Shown: one piece after another, positions 8,004 through 15,742 of the stretch
Numbering within the stretch: position 1 is the stretch's first letter
Layout: each line of letters starts with the position of its first letter
Assembly (NCBI GenBank): GCA_020049855.1
Contig: JAGVLJ010000037.1
Span: forward strand, 1 to 34,619
Direction: 5' to 3'
DNA: 34,619 nucleotides
DNA from: Bacteroidia bacterium
Lineage (GTDB): Bacteria > Bacteroidota > Bacteroidia > UKL13-3
The notes under the pieces: generated by a model
The model's database searches: none
What the model was told of the DNA's origin: nothing
The model's input: the letters and a program-made list of their open reading frames with translations, nothing else
Program-made: the position numbers and the translations under genes

Positions 8004-9059
8004 TTAATTCATTTGTGCTTCTGGGTGTTTTTTATTCGCTAACTGGCCGCAGGCCGCGTCAATATCTTTGCCTCTGCTTCTCCGTACTTTGGTAATTACA
8101 CCGTTTCGTTCAAGGTATGCACAAAAACGATTGATTTTATCAGTTTCGGCTTTTTGAAATTCATCGGCATCAATGGGATTGTATTCAATAATATTTACTT
8201 TGCTTGGCACTTTTTTGCAAAACGCCAGTAACTCTTTTGCATCGTCCATGCTGTCGTTAAAATCGCGGAAGGCAATGTATTCAAAGGTTATCCTGTTGCG
8301 TGTTTTGTTGTAGAAGTATTGCAAGGCTTCGGTAAGCGTTTCTAGGTTATTGCTTTCGTTAATGGGCATAATGCGGTTTCGTTTCACATCGTTGGCCGCA
8401 TGCAGCGAAAGAGCCAGGTTAAATTTTACTTCATCATCGCCCAGTTTTTTAATCATTTTTGCAATGCCTGCGGTTGAAACCGTAATGCGGTCGGGCGATA
8501 TATGCAATCCTTCTTCTCCGCAAATTTTTTCAATAGCAAGCAATACATTGTTGTAGTTAAGTAATGGCTCGCCCATTCCCATAAACACAATATTGGTTAA
8601 TGGCCTTTCGTAGTGTTTGGTCGCTTGTTCTCTAATCAAAACTACTTCATCATATATTTCATCCGGATTAAGGTTGCGTTTGCGTTCCATTTTTCCTGTG
8701 GCGCAAAAAGTACATGTTAAGCTGCAACCTACCTGTGAGGATACACAGGCGGTCATTCGTTTATCGGTAGGAATTAAAACTCCTTCCACCTGTTCTCCGT
8801 CAAATAGCTTAAATGTACTTTTAATGGTGCGGTCGCTGCTTATTTGTTTTTCCTCTACGGCAATAGCATTTATCACGTAGGTCGCTTTCAGCCAGTCGCG
8901 GTTGGCTTTTGAGAGGTTGCTCATTTCGTCAAAAGATATGCATGACTTTTTCCAGAGCCATTCATAAACCTGTGCCCCGCGAAAAGGTTTTTCGCCAGTG
9001 GTTGTGAAGGCATTTTTTAGCTCTTCTTTCGAAAGTGTTCGTATATCAATAAGGGGCAT
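8004..9059 (-). CDS. rlmN: 23S rRNA A2503/tRNA A37 C2-methyltransferase RlmN
   Basis: Radical-SAM methyltransferase of 351 residues. It methylates C2 of adenosine 2503 in 23S rRNA, and in several bacteria also A37 in tRNAs. The radical SAM motif CSLTCTFC is present. A Cys before it (ACVSSQVGC) and a late Cys (AACGQLA) match the two cysteines that form the protein-RNA intermediate and its resolving disulfide in this family. GMGEPLLNYNNV and LSLHAANDVKRNRIMPIN are characteristic. ATG 9059 is preferred to an upstream GTG at 9065 because a perfect -7 box ends only 10 nt before it. Confidence 0.95.
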   Translation of the reverse strand: MPLIDIRTLSKEELKNAFTTTGEKPFRGAQVYEWLWKKSCISFDEMSNLSKANRDWLKATYVINAIAVEEKQISSDRTIKSTFKLFDGEQVEGVLIPTDKRMTACVSSQVGCSLTCTFCATGKMERKRNLNPDEIYDEVVLIREQATKHYERPLTNIVFMGMGEPLLNYNNVLLAIEKICGEEGLHISPDRITVSTAGIAKMIKKLGDDEVKFNLALSLHAANDVKRNRIMPINESNNLETLTEALQYFYNKTRNRITFEYIAFRDFNDSMDDAKELLAFCKKVPSKVNIIEYNPIDADEFQKAETDKINRFCAYLERNGVITKVRRSRGKDIDAACGQLANKKHPEAQMN

Positions 9060-9069
9060 ATTCACGAAG

Positions 9070-9077
9070 CAAAGATA
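9070..9077 (-). promoter_or_regulatory. -7 box of rlmN
   Basis: The minus strand reads TATCTTTG, a perfect TAnnTTTG, 10 nt before ATG 9059. An imperfect inverted repeat (AACCC, then GGGTT about 10 nt on) abuts it on the upstream side; whether that is an operator is unknown. Confidence 0.55.
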
Positions 9078-9170
9078 ACCCGATTCACGGGGTTTTTCAG
9101 GTAATGGTTTTGTTCCTTTAGTTAAATATGTTAAAAGCTACCGAATACAACAGGCTAAGATTTCCGGTAT

Positions 9171-10331
9171 TTAATAACTAAATTTTCCGTGTGTTGTTTG
9201 TATAGTGAGTTGTTTTTTATCACTAGCCTCCACATGTCCTACAATTTGAGCCGCTACTCCAAATCCGGTGCTCACACAAATCAGTTCATCAGCTATTTTT
9301 TCGGGTACGTATAATTCCATGCGATGCCCCATATTAAACGTGCGGTACATCTCTTTCCAGTCGGTACCTGATTGGGCTTGTATCAAATCGAACAATGGAG
9401 GAACGGGGAAGAGGTTATCTTTTATCACATGTACCTTATCGGTAAAGTGCAGCACTTTTGTTTGTCCGCCACCACTGCAATGCACCATGCCATGAATTTG
9501 GGAACGGTAGTGTTCCAGCATGCGTTTTATAACGGGGGCGTAGGTACGGGTAGGTGCTAAAATGAGTTGCCCAACATTTGCAGCCGCATCTTTCCAGGTA
9601 TCGGTTAGTTTCATCTTTCCGGAGTACACCAAATTTTCGGGAACAGCAGGGTCAAAGCTCTCGGGATATTTTTGTGCATATAGTTTGGCCAGCACATCGT
9701 GGCGTGCGCTGGTGAGCCCATTGCTGCCCATGCCTCCATTATAACTTTCTTCGTACTGGGTCTTGCCATAAGAAGCCAACCCTATAATAACATCGCCTGC
9801 CTGAATACGGTGGTTGCTTATCACATCCCTGCGTTTCATACGGGCAGTTACCGTGCTGTCAACAATGATGGTTCTAACCAAATCGCCCACATCAGCGGTT
9901 TCTCCCCCGGTTGAGTATATTTCGATTCCATAGCTACGCATTTGTTCCAGAAATGCTTCGGTTCCATTTATAATTTCAGCAATTACTTCCCCTGGAATAA
10001 GGTTTTTATTTCGGCCAATGGTTGATGACAGCAACATGGGTCCGGTGCAACCCACACACAATAGATCATCGGTATTCATTACAATCGCGTCTTGGGCAAT
10101 ACCTTTCCACACGCTCAGGTCATTGGTTTCTTTCCAGTATAAATAAGCCAGCGATGATTTGGTTCCTGCGCCATCGGCATGCATCACCACGCAATAGTTT
10201 TCGTCACCGCTCAAGGTATCAGGAACTATTTTGCAAAAGGCTTTTGGGAAAAGCCCTTTGTCCAAATGCTTGATGGCGTTGTGAACGTCTTCTTTCTGTG
10301 AGGAAACCCCTCTTTTGGCATAACGATCCAT
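9171..10331 (-). CDS. purM: Phosphoribosylformylglycinamidine cyclo-ligase (AIR synthetase)
   Basis: ATP-dependent cyclisation of FGAM to aminoimidazole ribotide, the fifth step of purine synthesis in the cytoplasm. The protein has 386 residues, longer than the about 345-residue proteobacterial form but as I recall the usual size in Bacteroidota. Features of the PurM/AIRS fold are seen: MHADGAGTKSSLAYLYWKET, AQDAIVMNTDDLLCVGCTGP, STGGETADVGDLVRT, GLASYGKTQYEESYNGGMGSNGLT and HCSGGGQTKVLHF near the C-terminal ATP region. No other pur gene is in the window. The promoter box is only 7 nt before the ATG. Confidence 0.93.
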   Translation of the reverse strand: MDRYAKRGVSSQKEDVHNAIKHLDKGLFPKAFCKIVPDTLSGDENYCVVMHADGAGTKSSLAYLYWKETNDLSVWKGIAQDAIVMNTDDLLCVGCTGPMLLSSTIGRNKNLIPGEVIAEIINGTEAFLEQMRSYGIEIYSTGGETADVGDLVRTIIVDSTVTARMKRRDVISNHRIQAGDVIIGLASYGKTQYEESYNGGMGSNGLTSARHDVLAKLYAQKYPESFDPAVPENLVYSGKMKLTDTWKDAAANVGQLILAPTRTYAPVIKRMLEHYRSQIHGMVHCSGGGQTKVLHFTDKVHVIKDNLFPVPPLFDLIQAQSGTDWKEMYRTFNMGHRMELYVPEKIADELICVSTGFGVAAQIVGHVEASDKKQLTIQTTHGKFSY

Positions 10332-10338
10332 GTAGGGG

Positions 10339-10346
10339 CAAAAGTA
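10339..10346 (-). promoter_or_regulatory. -7 box of purM
   Basis: The minus strand reads TACTTTTG, a perfect TAnnTTTG, ending 7 nt before ATG 10331. This predicts a leaderless or near-leaderless mRNA. I see no purine riboswitch-like structure in the short upstream gap. Confidence 0.5.
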
Positions 10347-10397
10347 AGTAAAAGTGTGTAGGGATAAAAACCCGAAGTGTTTATGTACCTGTACAAT

Positions 10398-10760
10398 TTA
10401 CATATATCGGGTGTAGATAAAGTAAGCCGCCACAGCGATAAGTACAATATAGGCAAACTTAAAAATTTTATCTACAAACCAGGCCAGCACAAACAACCCC
10501 CCCACAAAGAAGGAACCTGTTGCCGTAAAAAGTAGAAAATTATTGTAGTCTTTTAGTACTGCACTAATTCCGCCTTCAATTTGAGCATCGGCTTTGACCA
10601 TCCATTTTTCTACGTTGCCAAAGGAATGACGGGGGGCTTTGTGGAGTTGGGTAATTTCAACATACTCGCGTGTGGCCAAAAAACATACATAGGCGGCTCC
10701 AAGAAAAATCAGCGTACTGATGATTTTGTTGGTAATCGGGTTTACAACTTTATTTCCCAT
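10398..10760 (-). CDS. Small membrane protein, unknown function
   Basis: A 120-residue protein I do not recognise. It has three hydrophobic segments: residues about 15-28 (STLIFLGAAYVCFL), about 74-94 (FLLFTATGSFFVGGLFVLAWF) and about 98-115 (FKFAYIVLIAVAAYFIYT). A soluble loop between the first two contains the aromatic and basic stretch ITQLHKAPRHSFGNVEKWM. ATG 10760 follows a perfect -7 box by 22 nt. It sits between purM and a MORN-repeat gene on the same strand, and nothing in the context fixes its role. Reality as a gene is supported by the clean promoter, the hydrophobic pattern and the lack of any competing ORF. Confidence 0.65.
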   Translation of the reverse strand: MGNKVVNPITNKIISTLIFLGAAYVCFLATREYVEITQLHKAPRHSFGNVEKWMVKADAQIEGGISAVLKDYNNFLLFTATGSFFVGGLFVLAWFVDKIFKFAYIVLIAVAAYFIYTRYM

Positions 10761-10782
10761 AAAAAGGTTGGTTTGGTTTAAG

Positions 10783-10790
10783 CAAATCTA
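10783..10790 (-). promoter_or_regulatory. -7 box of small membrane protein gene
   Basis: The minus strand reads TAGATTTG (perfect TAnnTTTG), 22 nt before ATG 10760 and about 30 nt after the stop of the MORN gene. Confidence 0.45.
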
Positions 10791-10819
10791 AAAAAAAGAT
10801 GGGATTAAAGAACAAAAAA

Positions 10820-11467
10820 TTACTTCACAAATTTGTCGTTTTTCCAAATTCCGTCCTGTAGCAGTTTACCCTTGTAATTGTATAGTTTCCCGTTGCCATG
10901 ACGTTTGGCTTCATCAAACATACCTATATAATAATCTCCGTTTTCCCAGGTATATTTTCCTTTCCCGTTAAATCGGTCGTTTTTCCATTGCCCTTCATAT
11001 TTTTCACCGGTTTTGGTTATCGCAGTACCGTATCCCGTTCGTTGGTTATCTTTAAAGTTTCCTTCGTATTTATTGCCATTTTCGTAAAGGGCTTTCCCTT
11101 TTCCGTTTGCTTTTCCGGCTACAATGTCGCCATTATAGGTAAACCAAAAACCCTGAACAGATTGCAGCCGAAGCGTACCTTTTTCTTTTACTGTTTTTTG
11201 ATCTGCAGATATTGTTTTTCCGTTAGCATTTTTAGTTTCGGTGACGGTTGTGTACTTAGTGTGAATATTGGTGGGCAAGGTATCAGTTACTTCGACAGTT
11301 GAATTTTGCGGGTATCGAGTTGAATCTACCACAGGGAGAATAGTACCAGACTTCATGGGTAACTCATTCAGGTAGTAAAACAAGCAGGTTCCGGTCAGCA
11401 GCAGCAGGATTATCAATATTACTGCGTTCCATCTGCGTTTATGTTCTATGGATGGCTCTGCTACCAC
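10820..11467 (-). CDS. Membrane-anchored MORN-repeat protein
   Basis: Protein of 215 residues with an N-terminal membrane anchor (hydrophobic from about residue 14 to 32, preceded by KRR). A Ser/Thr-rich stretch follows, then about five MORN repeats from residue about 105: YNGDIVAGKANGKGKA, YEGNFKDNQRTGYGT, YEGQWKNDRFNGKGKYT, YYIGMFDEAKRHGNGKL and a final GIWKNDKF. MORN repeats usually mediate protein or lipid contacts; no enzyme domain is attached. The start is GTG 11467, since no ATG precedes the anchor. It lies 6 nt after the stop of the PorE-like gene, in the same frame, so the two are almost surely co-transcribed and the product may work in the envelope with it. Confidence 0.75.
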   Translation of the reverse strand: MVAEPSIEHKRRWNAVILIILLLLTGTCLFYYLNELPMKSGTILPVVDSTRYPQNSTVEVTDTLPTNIHTKYTTVTETKNANGKTISADQKTVKEKGTLRLQSVQGFWFTYNGDIVAGKANGKGKALYENGNKYEGNFKDNQRTGYGTAITKTGEKYEGQWKNDRFNGKGKYTWENGDYYIGMFDEAKRHGNGKLYNYKGKLLQDGIWKNDKFVK

Positions 11468-11473
11468 AGGGTA

Positions 11474-13423
11474 TTATTTATTAAAATCGGTTGTCAATAC
11501 TCTAAAAGTTGTCCGTCTGTTTTGTTGGTGTTGTTCTTCGGAGCAATCTACTCCATCAACACAGTCGTTCTCAGGTCGTGTTTCGCCATAGCCCACTGCA
11601 GTCATTCGTTTTTTGTCAATACCTTTTTGAGTCAGGTAATCAACACATGCTTGTGCCCGTTTTTGCGAAAGCGATAGGTTGTATTTAGCATCGGCCCGGC
11701 TATCGGTGTGGGAGGCAATTTCAATGGTAATGCCCGGGTTAAGGTTCATAATTTTGATAAGCGAGTCAAGAACCGTTTTTGCCTCTGGCCTTAAGTCATA
11801 TTTATCTACATCATAGTAAATTCCTTTCAGCGTAATTTCCTGTTCGGGTGCTGGAAGGGGTTCAAGCATAATAGTGAACTCTAAAGTACTATCGTTTTTC
11901 ATATTAGTGGTACTTATACTGTACTCGGTGCTGCTGAAATAATTTTCAAAGGATGCAACTAAGCTGAACTGGTTGTTGTATGGCAATTCTTGGATAAACT
12001 CTCCTTTGTCATTTGTTTTAAGTGTGGCAAGTGGTTTTTTGTTACCTGCTATTATGGTTACTTTTGCCATAGGCAAAGGTATTTTCATTTCCTTATCCAT
12101 CACTTTTCCTTTCACCATAAAAATATAAGGTTTTATACTGATGGAATAAATATCATCATCGCCTATTCCGTTTTGTCTGTTAGAGCAGAAATAAGCTATT
12201 ATTCCACCAGGGGTAATATTTTTATATTCTGGAATAAAGGTTATTCCAAAGTCGTCTCCTCCCGAGTTCACCGGTGATTTCATATTTTCGGCTTTGCTCC
12301 ATTTTCCATTTACTTCTGTTGAGGTAAAAATATCTAGTCCGCCCATTCCCAAGTGTCCTTTTGACGAAAAATAAAGCACACCATCAGCTCCCATGGCCGG
12401 AAACATATCATCATCAAACGTATTAATGTTTGGTCCCAGGTTTTGTGGTTTCCCCCATTGATCGGTACTTCTGTTGTAATTCACCGCATAAATATCTTTC
12501 TCACCTAACCCACCTTTCATGTCTGAGGAAAAATAAAGAGTTTTACCATCGGGCGAAAATGCCGGATGGCCGCACGAAAATGAATCGCTACAGAAGGGAA
12601 GGGGCTGCGGGTTGACCCATGCTCCGTTTACCAGCGAACTGGAATAAATTTTACAGGTAACATCTTTTCCTGATACACCGTTGCATTGGGTGTACAGCAT
12701 CTGTGTTCCGGTCGAGTCTACCCAAATTGTCCCTTCGTTTTCCGGAGTATTAATTGTTCCCTTTAAAATCACAGGTTTTTGAAAACCCGCACTATTCATT
12801 GTTGCTTCAAATAAATCTGAGCATTTTTGTCCGGTCCATTCAAAAATTTGATTGCCTGTTGCCTCGGGTCTTGACGAACTGAAATATATTTTAGTTCCTG
12901 AAAAATATGGACTGTAGTCTGAATTGGTGGAATTAATTGCTGTTGCGTTGGTTACGGCATATCGGGTGGGATTGGCTTTCCATTTTTTTGCTTCGTTACA
13001 TGATTGTTGTGCCAGTTTCCCTTTAAGGTCTTTAGGCTTTTCAAATGTGTAATCATAAAATCTACGAGCAGCATCGTCATATTGTTCAAAGTACTTTAAG
13101 CACTCGCCATACAAGTATAAAATATCGGGGTTAGGGTATTGGGTATTCACTAATTGCTCAAACCACTTAATTGCTTGTTTCAGGTTGTTGGCTTTGATAT
13201 AGCTAAGGCCTGCCATATAGGCCATATCGTTTTGCTTTTCGGGGTCTTTTATTTTTTCGAATAATTTTTTGTAAAGCATGGCAGCCGTATTGTATCGTTT
13301 GGCATCAAATGTTTCCTGCGCTCGTTGAATTTCATAATCAAGCGGAGTTACGGGTGCCGATTGGGCGCACGTTGGTTGGATACAACAACAACCTATTAAG
13401 ATTAAAAATAGAGTTTTTTTCAT
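11474..13423 (-). CDS. PorE-like OmpA-family envelope protein, paralogue 2
   Basis: Envelope protein of 649 residues. After a signal sequence (MKKTLFLILIGCCCIQPTCA) comes a TPR region (about residues 25-135). A beta-propeller with PD40-type strands follows (PAFSPDGKTLYFSSDMKGGL, FPAMGADGVLYFSSKGHLGM), then a carboxypeptidase-regulatory-like beta-sandwich (VKGKVMDKEMKIPLPMAKVT), and a C-terminal OmpA peptidoglycan-binding domain (IEIASHTDSRADAKYNLSLS; VGYGETRPENDC). This order matches PorE, the T9SS periplasmic protein of Porphyromonas that binds peptidoglycan; orthology is inferred. ATG 13423 is chosen over an upstream TTG at 13489 because it begins the signal sequence and the TTG lies in a promoter box. 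Whether it is lipidated (LIGC) or cleaved after CAQ is unclear. It is 35-40% identical by eye to the next gene. Confidence 0.82.
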   Translation of the reverse strand: MKKTLFLILIGCCCIQPTCAQSAPVTPLDYEIQRAQETFDAKRYNTAAMLYKKLFEKIKDPEKQNDMAYMAGLSYIKANNLKQAIKWFEQLVNTQYPNPDILYLYGECLKYFEQYDDAARRFYDYTFEKPKDLKGKLAQQSCNEAKKWKANPTRYAVTNATAINSTNSDYSPYFSGTKIYFSSSRPEATGNQIFEWTGQKCSDLFEATMNSAGFQKPVILKGTINTPENEGTIWVDSTGTQMLYTQCNGVSGKDVTCKIYSSSLVNGAWVNPQPLPFCSDSFSCGHPAFSPDGKTLYFSSDMKGGLGEKDIYAVNYNRSTDQWGKPQNLGPNINTFDDDMFPAMGADGVLYFSSKGHLGMGGLDIFTSTEVNGKWSKAENMKSPVNSGGDDFGITFIPEYKNITPGGIIAYFCSNRQNGIGDDDIYSISIKPYIFMVKGKVMDKEMKIPLPMAKVTIIAGNKKPLATLKTNDKGEFIQELPYNNQFSLVASFENYFSSTEYSISTTNMKNDSTLEFTIMLEPLPAPEQEITLKGIYYDVDKYDLRPEAKTVLDSLIKIMNLNPGITIEIASHTDSRADAKYNLSLSQKRAQACVDYLTQKGIDKKRMTAVGYGETRPENDCVDGVDCSEEQHQQNRRTTFRVLTTDFNK

Positions 13424-13486
13424 GAACCTCACTTGCTTTAAACGAGATATTGGTGTCAAAAATTTTATCATCATGGTTTGATGATT

Positions 13487-13494
13487 CAAAGATA
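13487..13494 (-). promoter_or_regulatory. -7 box of PorE-like paralogue 2
   Basis: The minus strand reads TATCTTTG (perfect TAnnTTTG), 63 nt before ATG 13423 and 20 nt after the long hairpin. It indicates that this gene has its own promoter despite lying behind its paralogue. Confidence 0.5.
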
Positions 13495-13513
13495 ATTGAA
13501 ATATATGTGTGGA

Positions 13514-13569
13514 AATAATAACAATAAAAAACCCTCATGAGTTGCATGAGGGTTTTTTATTGTTATTAT
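13514..13569. terminator. Long perfect hairpin terminator between PorE-like paralogues
   Basis: The arms 13514-13539 and 13544-13569 are perfectly complementary over 26 bp around a 4-nt loop. The core CCCTCATG/CATGAGGG is flanked by A6 and T6, so it reads as a rho-independent terminator on either strand. The outermost base of the right arm (13569) is the last base of the upstream gene's TAA, so the stem begins immediately at the stop codon. Confidence 0.88.
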
Positions 13570-15590
13570 TATCGTCCACCTGGTGGACGGGAGTTGTTTT
13601 TGTTTTTGGGTGAAGGAGCAGGAGGCGGTTCAGGGGGTGTGTTGCGGCTCCTAAACTTGGTGCTTAGAATACGCACCGTGGTGCGCCTATTTAACTGGTG
13701 TTCTTCTTCCGAACATATTTTATTGCCTGGGTCGGACTTGTCGCATTTACATTTTTCAACGGCCAACATATTTTCACCATAACCTTTTGCTACCAAACGC
13801 TCAGGATCTACTCCTTTCATTACAAGGTATGCTACCGCAGAGTCGGAACGTGCTTGCGACAGACGTATATTATAAGCCGAGTCAGCACGACAATCGGTAT
13901 GTGACCCTAACTCAATAACTAAACGAGGATATTTATTCAGTGTCATTACCAATGAATCAAGAATAAGTGCTGCATCTGGTCTAATACGTGCCTGATCAAG
14001 GTCGTAATATATACCTTCTACTTTAATAAACTCATAGGTGAATTGTTTCAGAGTGAAGTCTTGAATCAAATCGGTAGATACTTCAAGCCCCTTGGTTGTT
14101 TGGGATTCCAAACGCGAGTCGTAATAATCCTCTTTGCTGGCAATCAATTCGTAATCGGTATTGGCTCTTAGGGTAAATTTATAGTAACCATTAGCATCGG
14201 TAATGGCAATCATTCGGGTCGTATCGTAACTATTGGTCATAACTACTTTGGAACCCGGTAAAATTTCTTTGGTTGAATCGTCACGTACCACACCGCTTAT
14301 GGTGAATACTAGCGGAGTCATAGAAAATCTCCAAATATCGTCTTGCCCGCGTCCACCCTCGCGGTTGGATGAAAAGAATCCGTTTTCTTTGGTATTATCG
14401 CAAATAAAAGCAAAGTCGTCAGCGCCTGAGTTTAATGGGGAGCGCATGTTTTTTGGAGTGCTCCAGTTGGTTCCTTGTCCTTTGGTAACAAAAATATCTA
14501 AACCTCCTAAACCCACATGGCCATTCGAAGCAAAGTACAAAGTACCGTCAGGATGGATAAATGGAAACATTTCGTCAGCTTCAGTATTAACAGAGTCGCC
14601 CAAGTTAATAGGGTCACCCCATGTTTTACTTTTCTTAACAAAGTTTGAAAAATAAAGGTCTTTTCCACCTAAACCTCCCGGCTTATCGCTGGTGAAATAA
14701 AGAATATTTCCGTCTTCTGAAAGGGAGGGATGCCCATAAGTAAACGTATCGTTAGGGTTAGCACAGAAAGGCATTAATTGAGGCTCCTCCCATTCCTTTC
14801 CTTTAAGGGTAGTGAACCAAATTTTACAACCTCTGCCATCGCCCTTTCGTCCATTACACTGGGTGTAATACATGGTGGTTCCTTTTTTGTCAAAGCAACA
14901 CACTCCATCATTGAAAGGGCTATTTACTAAGCCTTCCAGAAATATAGGAGCACTTAATTTTTTTTTCTTTAACTCAGAATACCATAAATCAACATGTTTG
15001 TTTCCTGTCCACATGTAATCATCTTTACTTTTGCCGGCTTCTCGGTCGGTGGTAATGTAAAGGGCATTGTTCTTATAATAAGCAGGAGCGAAATCCGAGA
15101 ATTTGGTATTTAGCTCTTTTACGTTTTCAACCAGGTAACGAGTTTTTTGATTTTTCCATTTTAGTGCATCTTCGCAACCTGTTATCATGCGGTCGGCACG
15201 CGGGTCGTTTGAAACGAGTTTTTTGTATTCTTTCATTTCAATAATTGCCTGAGCGTAATTCTGATTATTTTTCAGGGCTTCGGCATATCGGTATTGACAA
15301 GTCGGGTCTTTGAATCCAGCTTTTAGTGCCTTTTTGTACCAGGTCTCCGCATTTTTAAAATCGCTTTTCATGCGATAGCATTCGGCAATTCTAAAAGCAG
15401 CTTCTTTTTTGTCTTCTTTGCTAACTTCTTTATCTCCATACACATTTTTATAGGCATCGAGGGCAGCCGCAAATTCTTTTTTGTTAAAGTTCTCATTTGC
15501 CGACTTCATGTCTCCTTTATTGGGACAACCATAAAACACAGAAAGCATAGCCACAATGGCGAGTTGCAAAAACGTATTCCTCAATTTCAT
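13569..15590 (-). CDS. PorE-like OmpA-family lipoprotein, paralogue 1
   Basis: Periplasmic lipoprotein of 673 residues; the signal ends in SVFYGC with the lipid Cys at 22. Order of domains: TPR region about 25-140 (NFNKKEFAAALDAYKNVYGD, FKNAETWYKKALKAGFKDP), beta-propeller with PD40 strands (HPSLSEDGNILYFTSDKPGG, FPFIHPDGTLYFASNGHVGL), CRD-like beta-sandwich (ISGVVRDDSTKEILPGSKVV), OmpA domain (VIELGSHTDCRADSAYNIRL, VAKGYGENML), then a proline-rich tail (TPPEPPPAPSPKNKNN and more). This is the layout of the T9SS protein PorE; the tail is not part of the usual OmpA domain. The product probably ties outer-membrane machinery to peptidoglycan. The 3' end meets a strong hairpin, so transcription likely stops before paralogue 2. 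Confidence 0.85.
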   Translation of the reverse strand: MKLRNTFLQLAIVAMLSVFYGCPNKGDMKSANENFNKKEFAAALDAYKNVYGDKEVSKEDKKEAAFRIAECYRMKSDFKNAETWYKKALKAGFKDPTCQYRYAEALKNNQNYAQAIIEMKEYKKLVSNDPRADRMITGCEDALKWKNQKTRYLVENVKELNTKFSDFAPAYYKNNALYITTDREAGKSKDDYMWTGNKHVDLWYSELKKKKLSAPIFLEGLVNSPFNDGVCCFDKKGTTMYYTQCNGRKGDGRGCKIWFTTLKGKEWEEPQLMPFCANPNDTFTYGHPSLSEDGNILYFTSDKPGGLGGKDLYFSNFVKKSKTWGDPINLGDSVNTEADEMFPFIHPDGTLYFASNGHVGLGGLDIFVTKGQGTNWSTPKNMRSPLNSGADDFAFICDNTKENGFFSSNREGGRGQDDIWRFSMTPLVFTISGVVRDDSTKEILPGSKVVMTNSYDTTRMIAITDANGYYKFTLRANTDYELIASKEDYYDSRLESQTTKGLEVSTDLIQDFTLKQFTYEFIKVEGIYYDLDQARIRPDAALILDSLVMTLNKYPRLVIELGSHTDCRADSAYNIRLSQARSDSAVAYLVMKGVDPERLVAKGYGENMLAVEKCKCDKSDPGNKICSEEEHQLNRRTTVRILSTKFRSRNTPPEPPPAPSPKNKNNSRPPGGR

Positions 15591-15686
15591 GTATAAATTA
15601 CCTGGGTTTAACGATTAAATATTTTCAAAGATGATGAAAATATTAAAAAAAACAATATTCGGCTGGGATTGTTATCATATTCCACT

Positions 15687-15724
15687 AAAAAAAAGAGACG
15701 CATCTTTTTTGATGAGCCTCTCTA
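15687..15724 (-). terminator. Terminator after glutamine synthetase
   Basis: On the minus strand an AGAGAGGCTCATC arm and a GATGCGTCTCT arm pair imperfectly around A6 and run into eight T residues. It begins about 18 nt after the stop of the glutamine synthetase gene. Confidence 0.7.
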
Positions 15725-15742
15725 TCTCTATAATTCAGTATG

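Noticed and set aside
10497-10503. C7 run inside the small membrane-protein gene
   Set aside because: It lies within a coding region of intact frame; without read-length variation there is no sign of phase switching.
13423-13489. Longer PorE-like protein starting at 13489
   Set aside because: It begins with a TTG inside a TATCTTTG promoter box and would bury the signal sequence that starts at ATG 13423.
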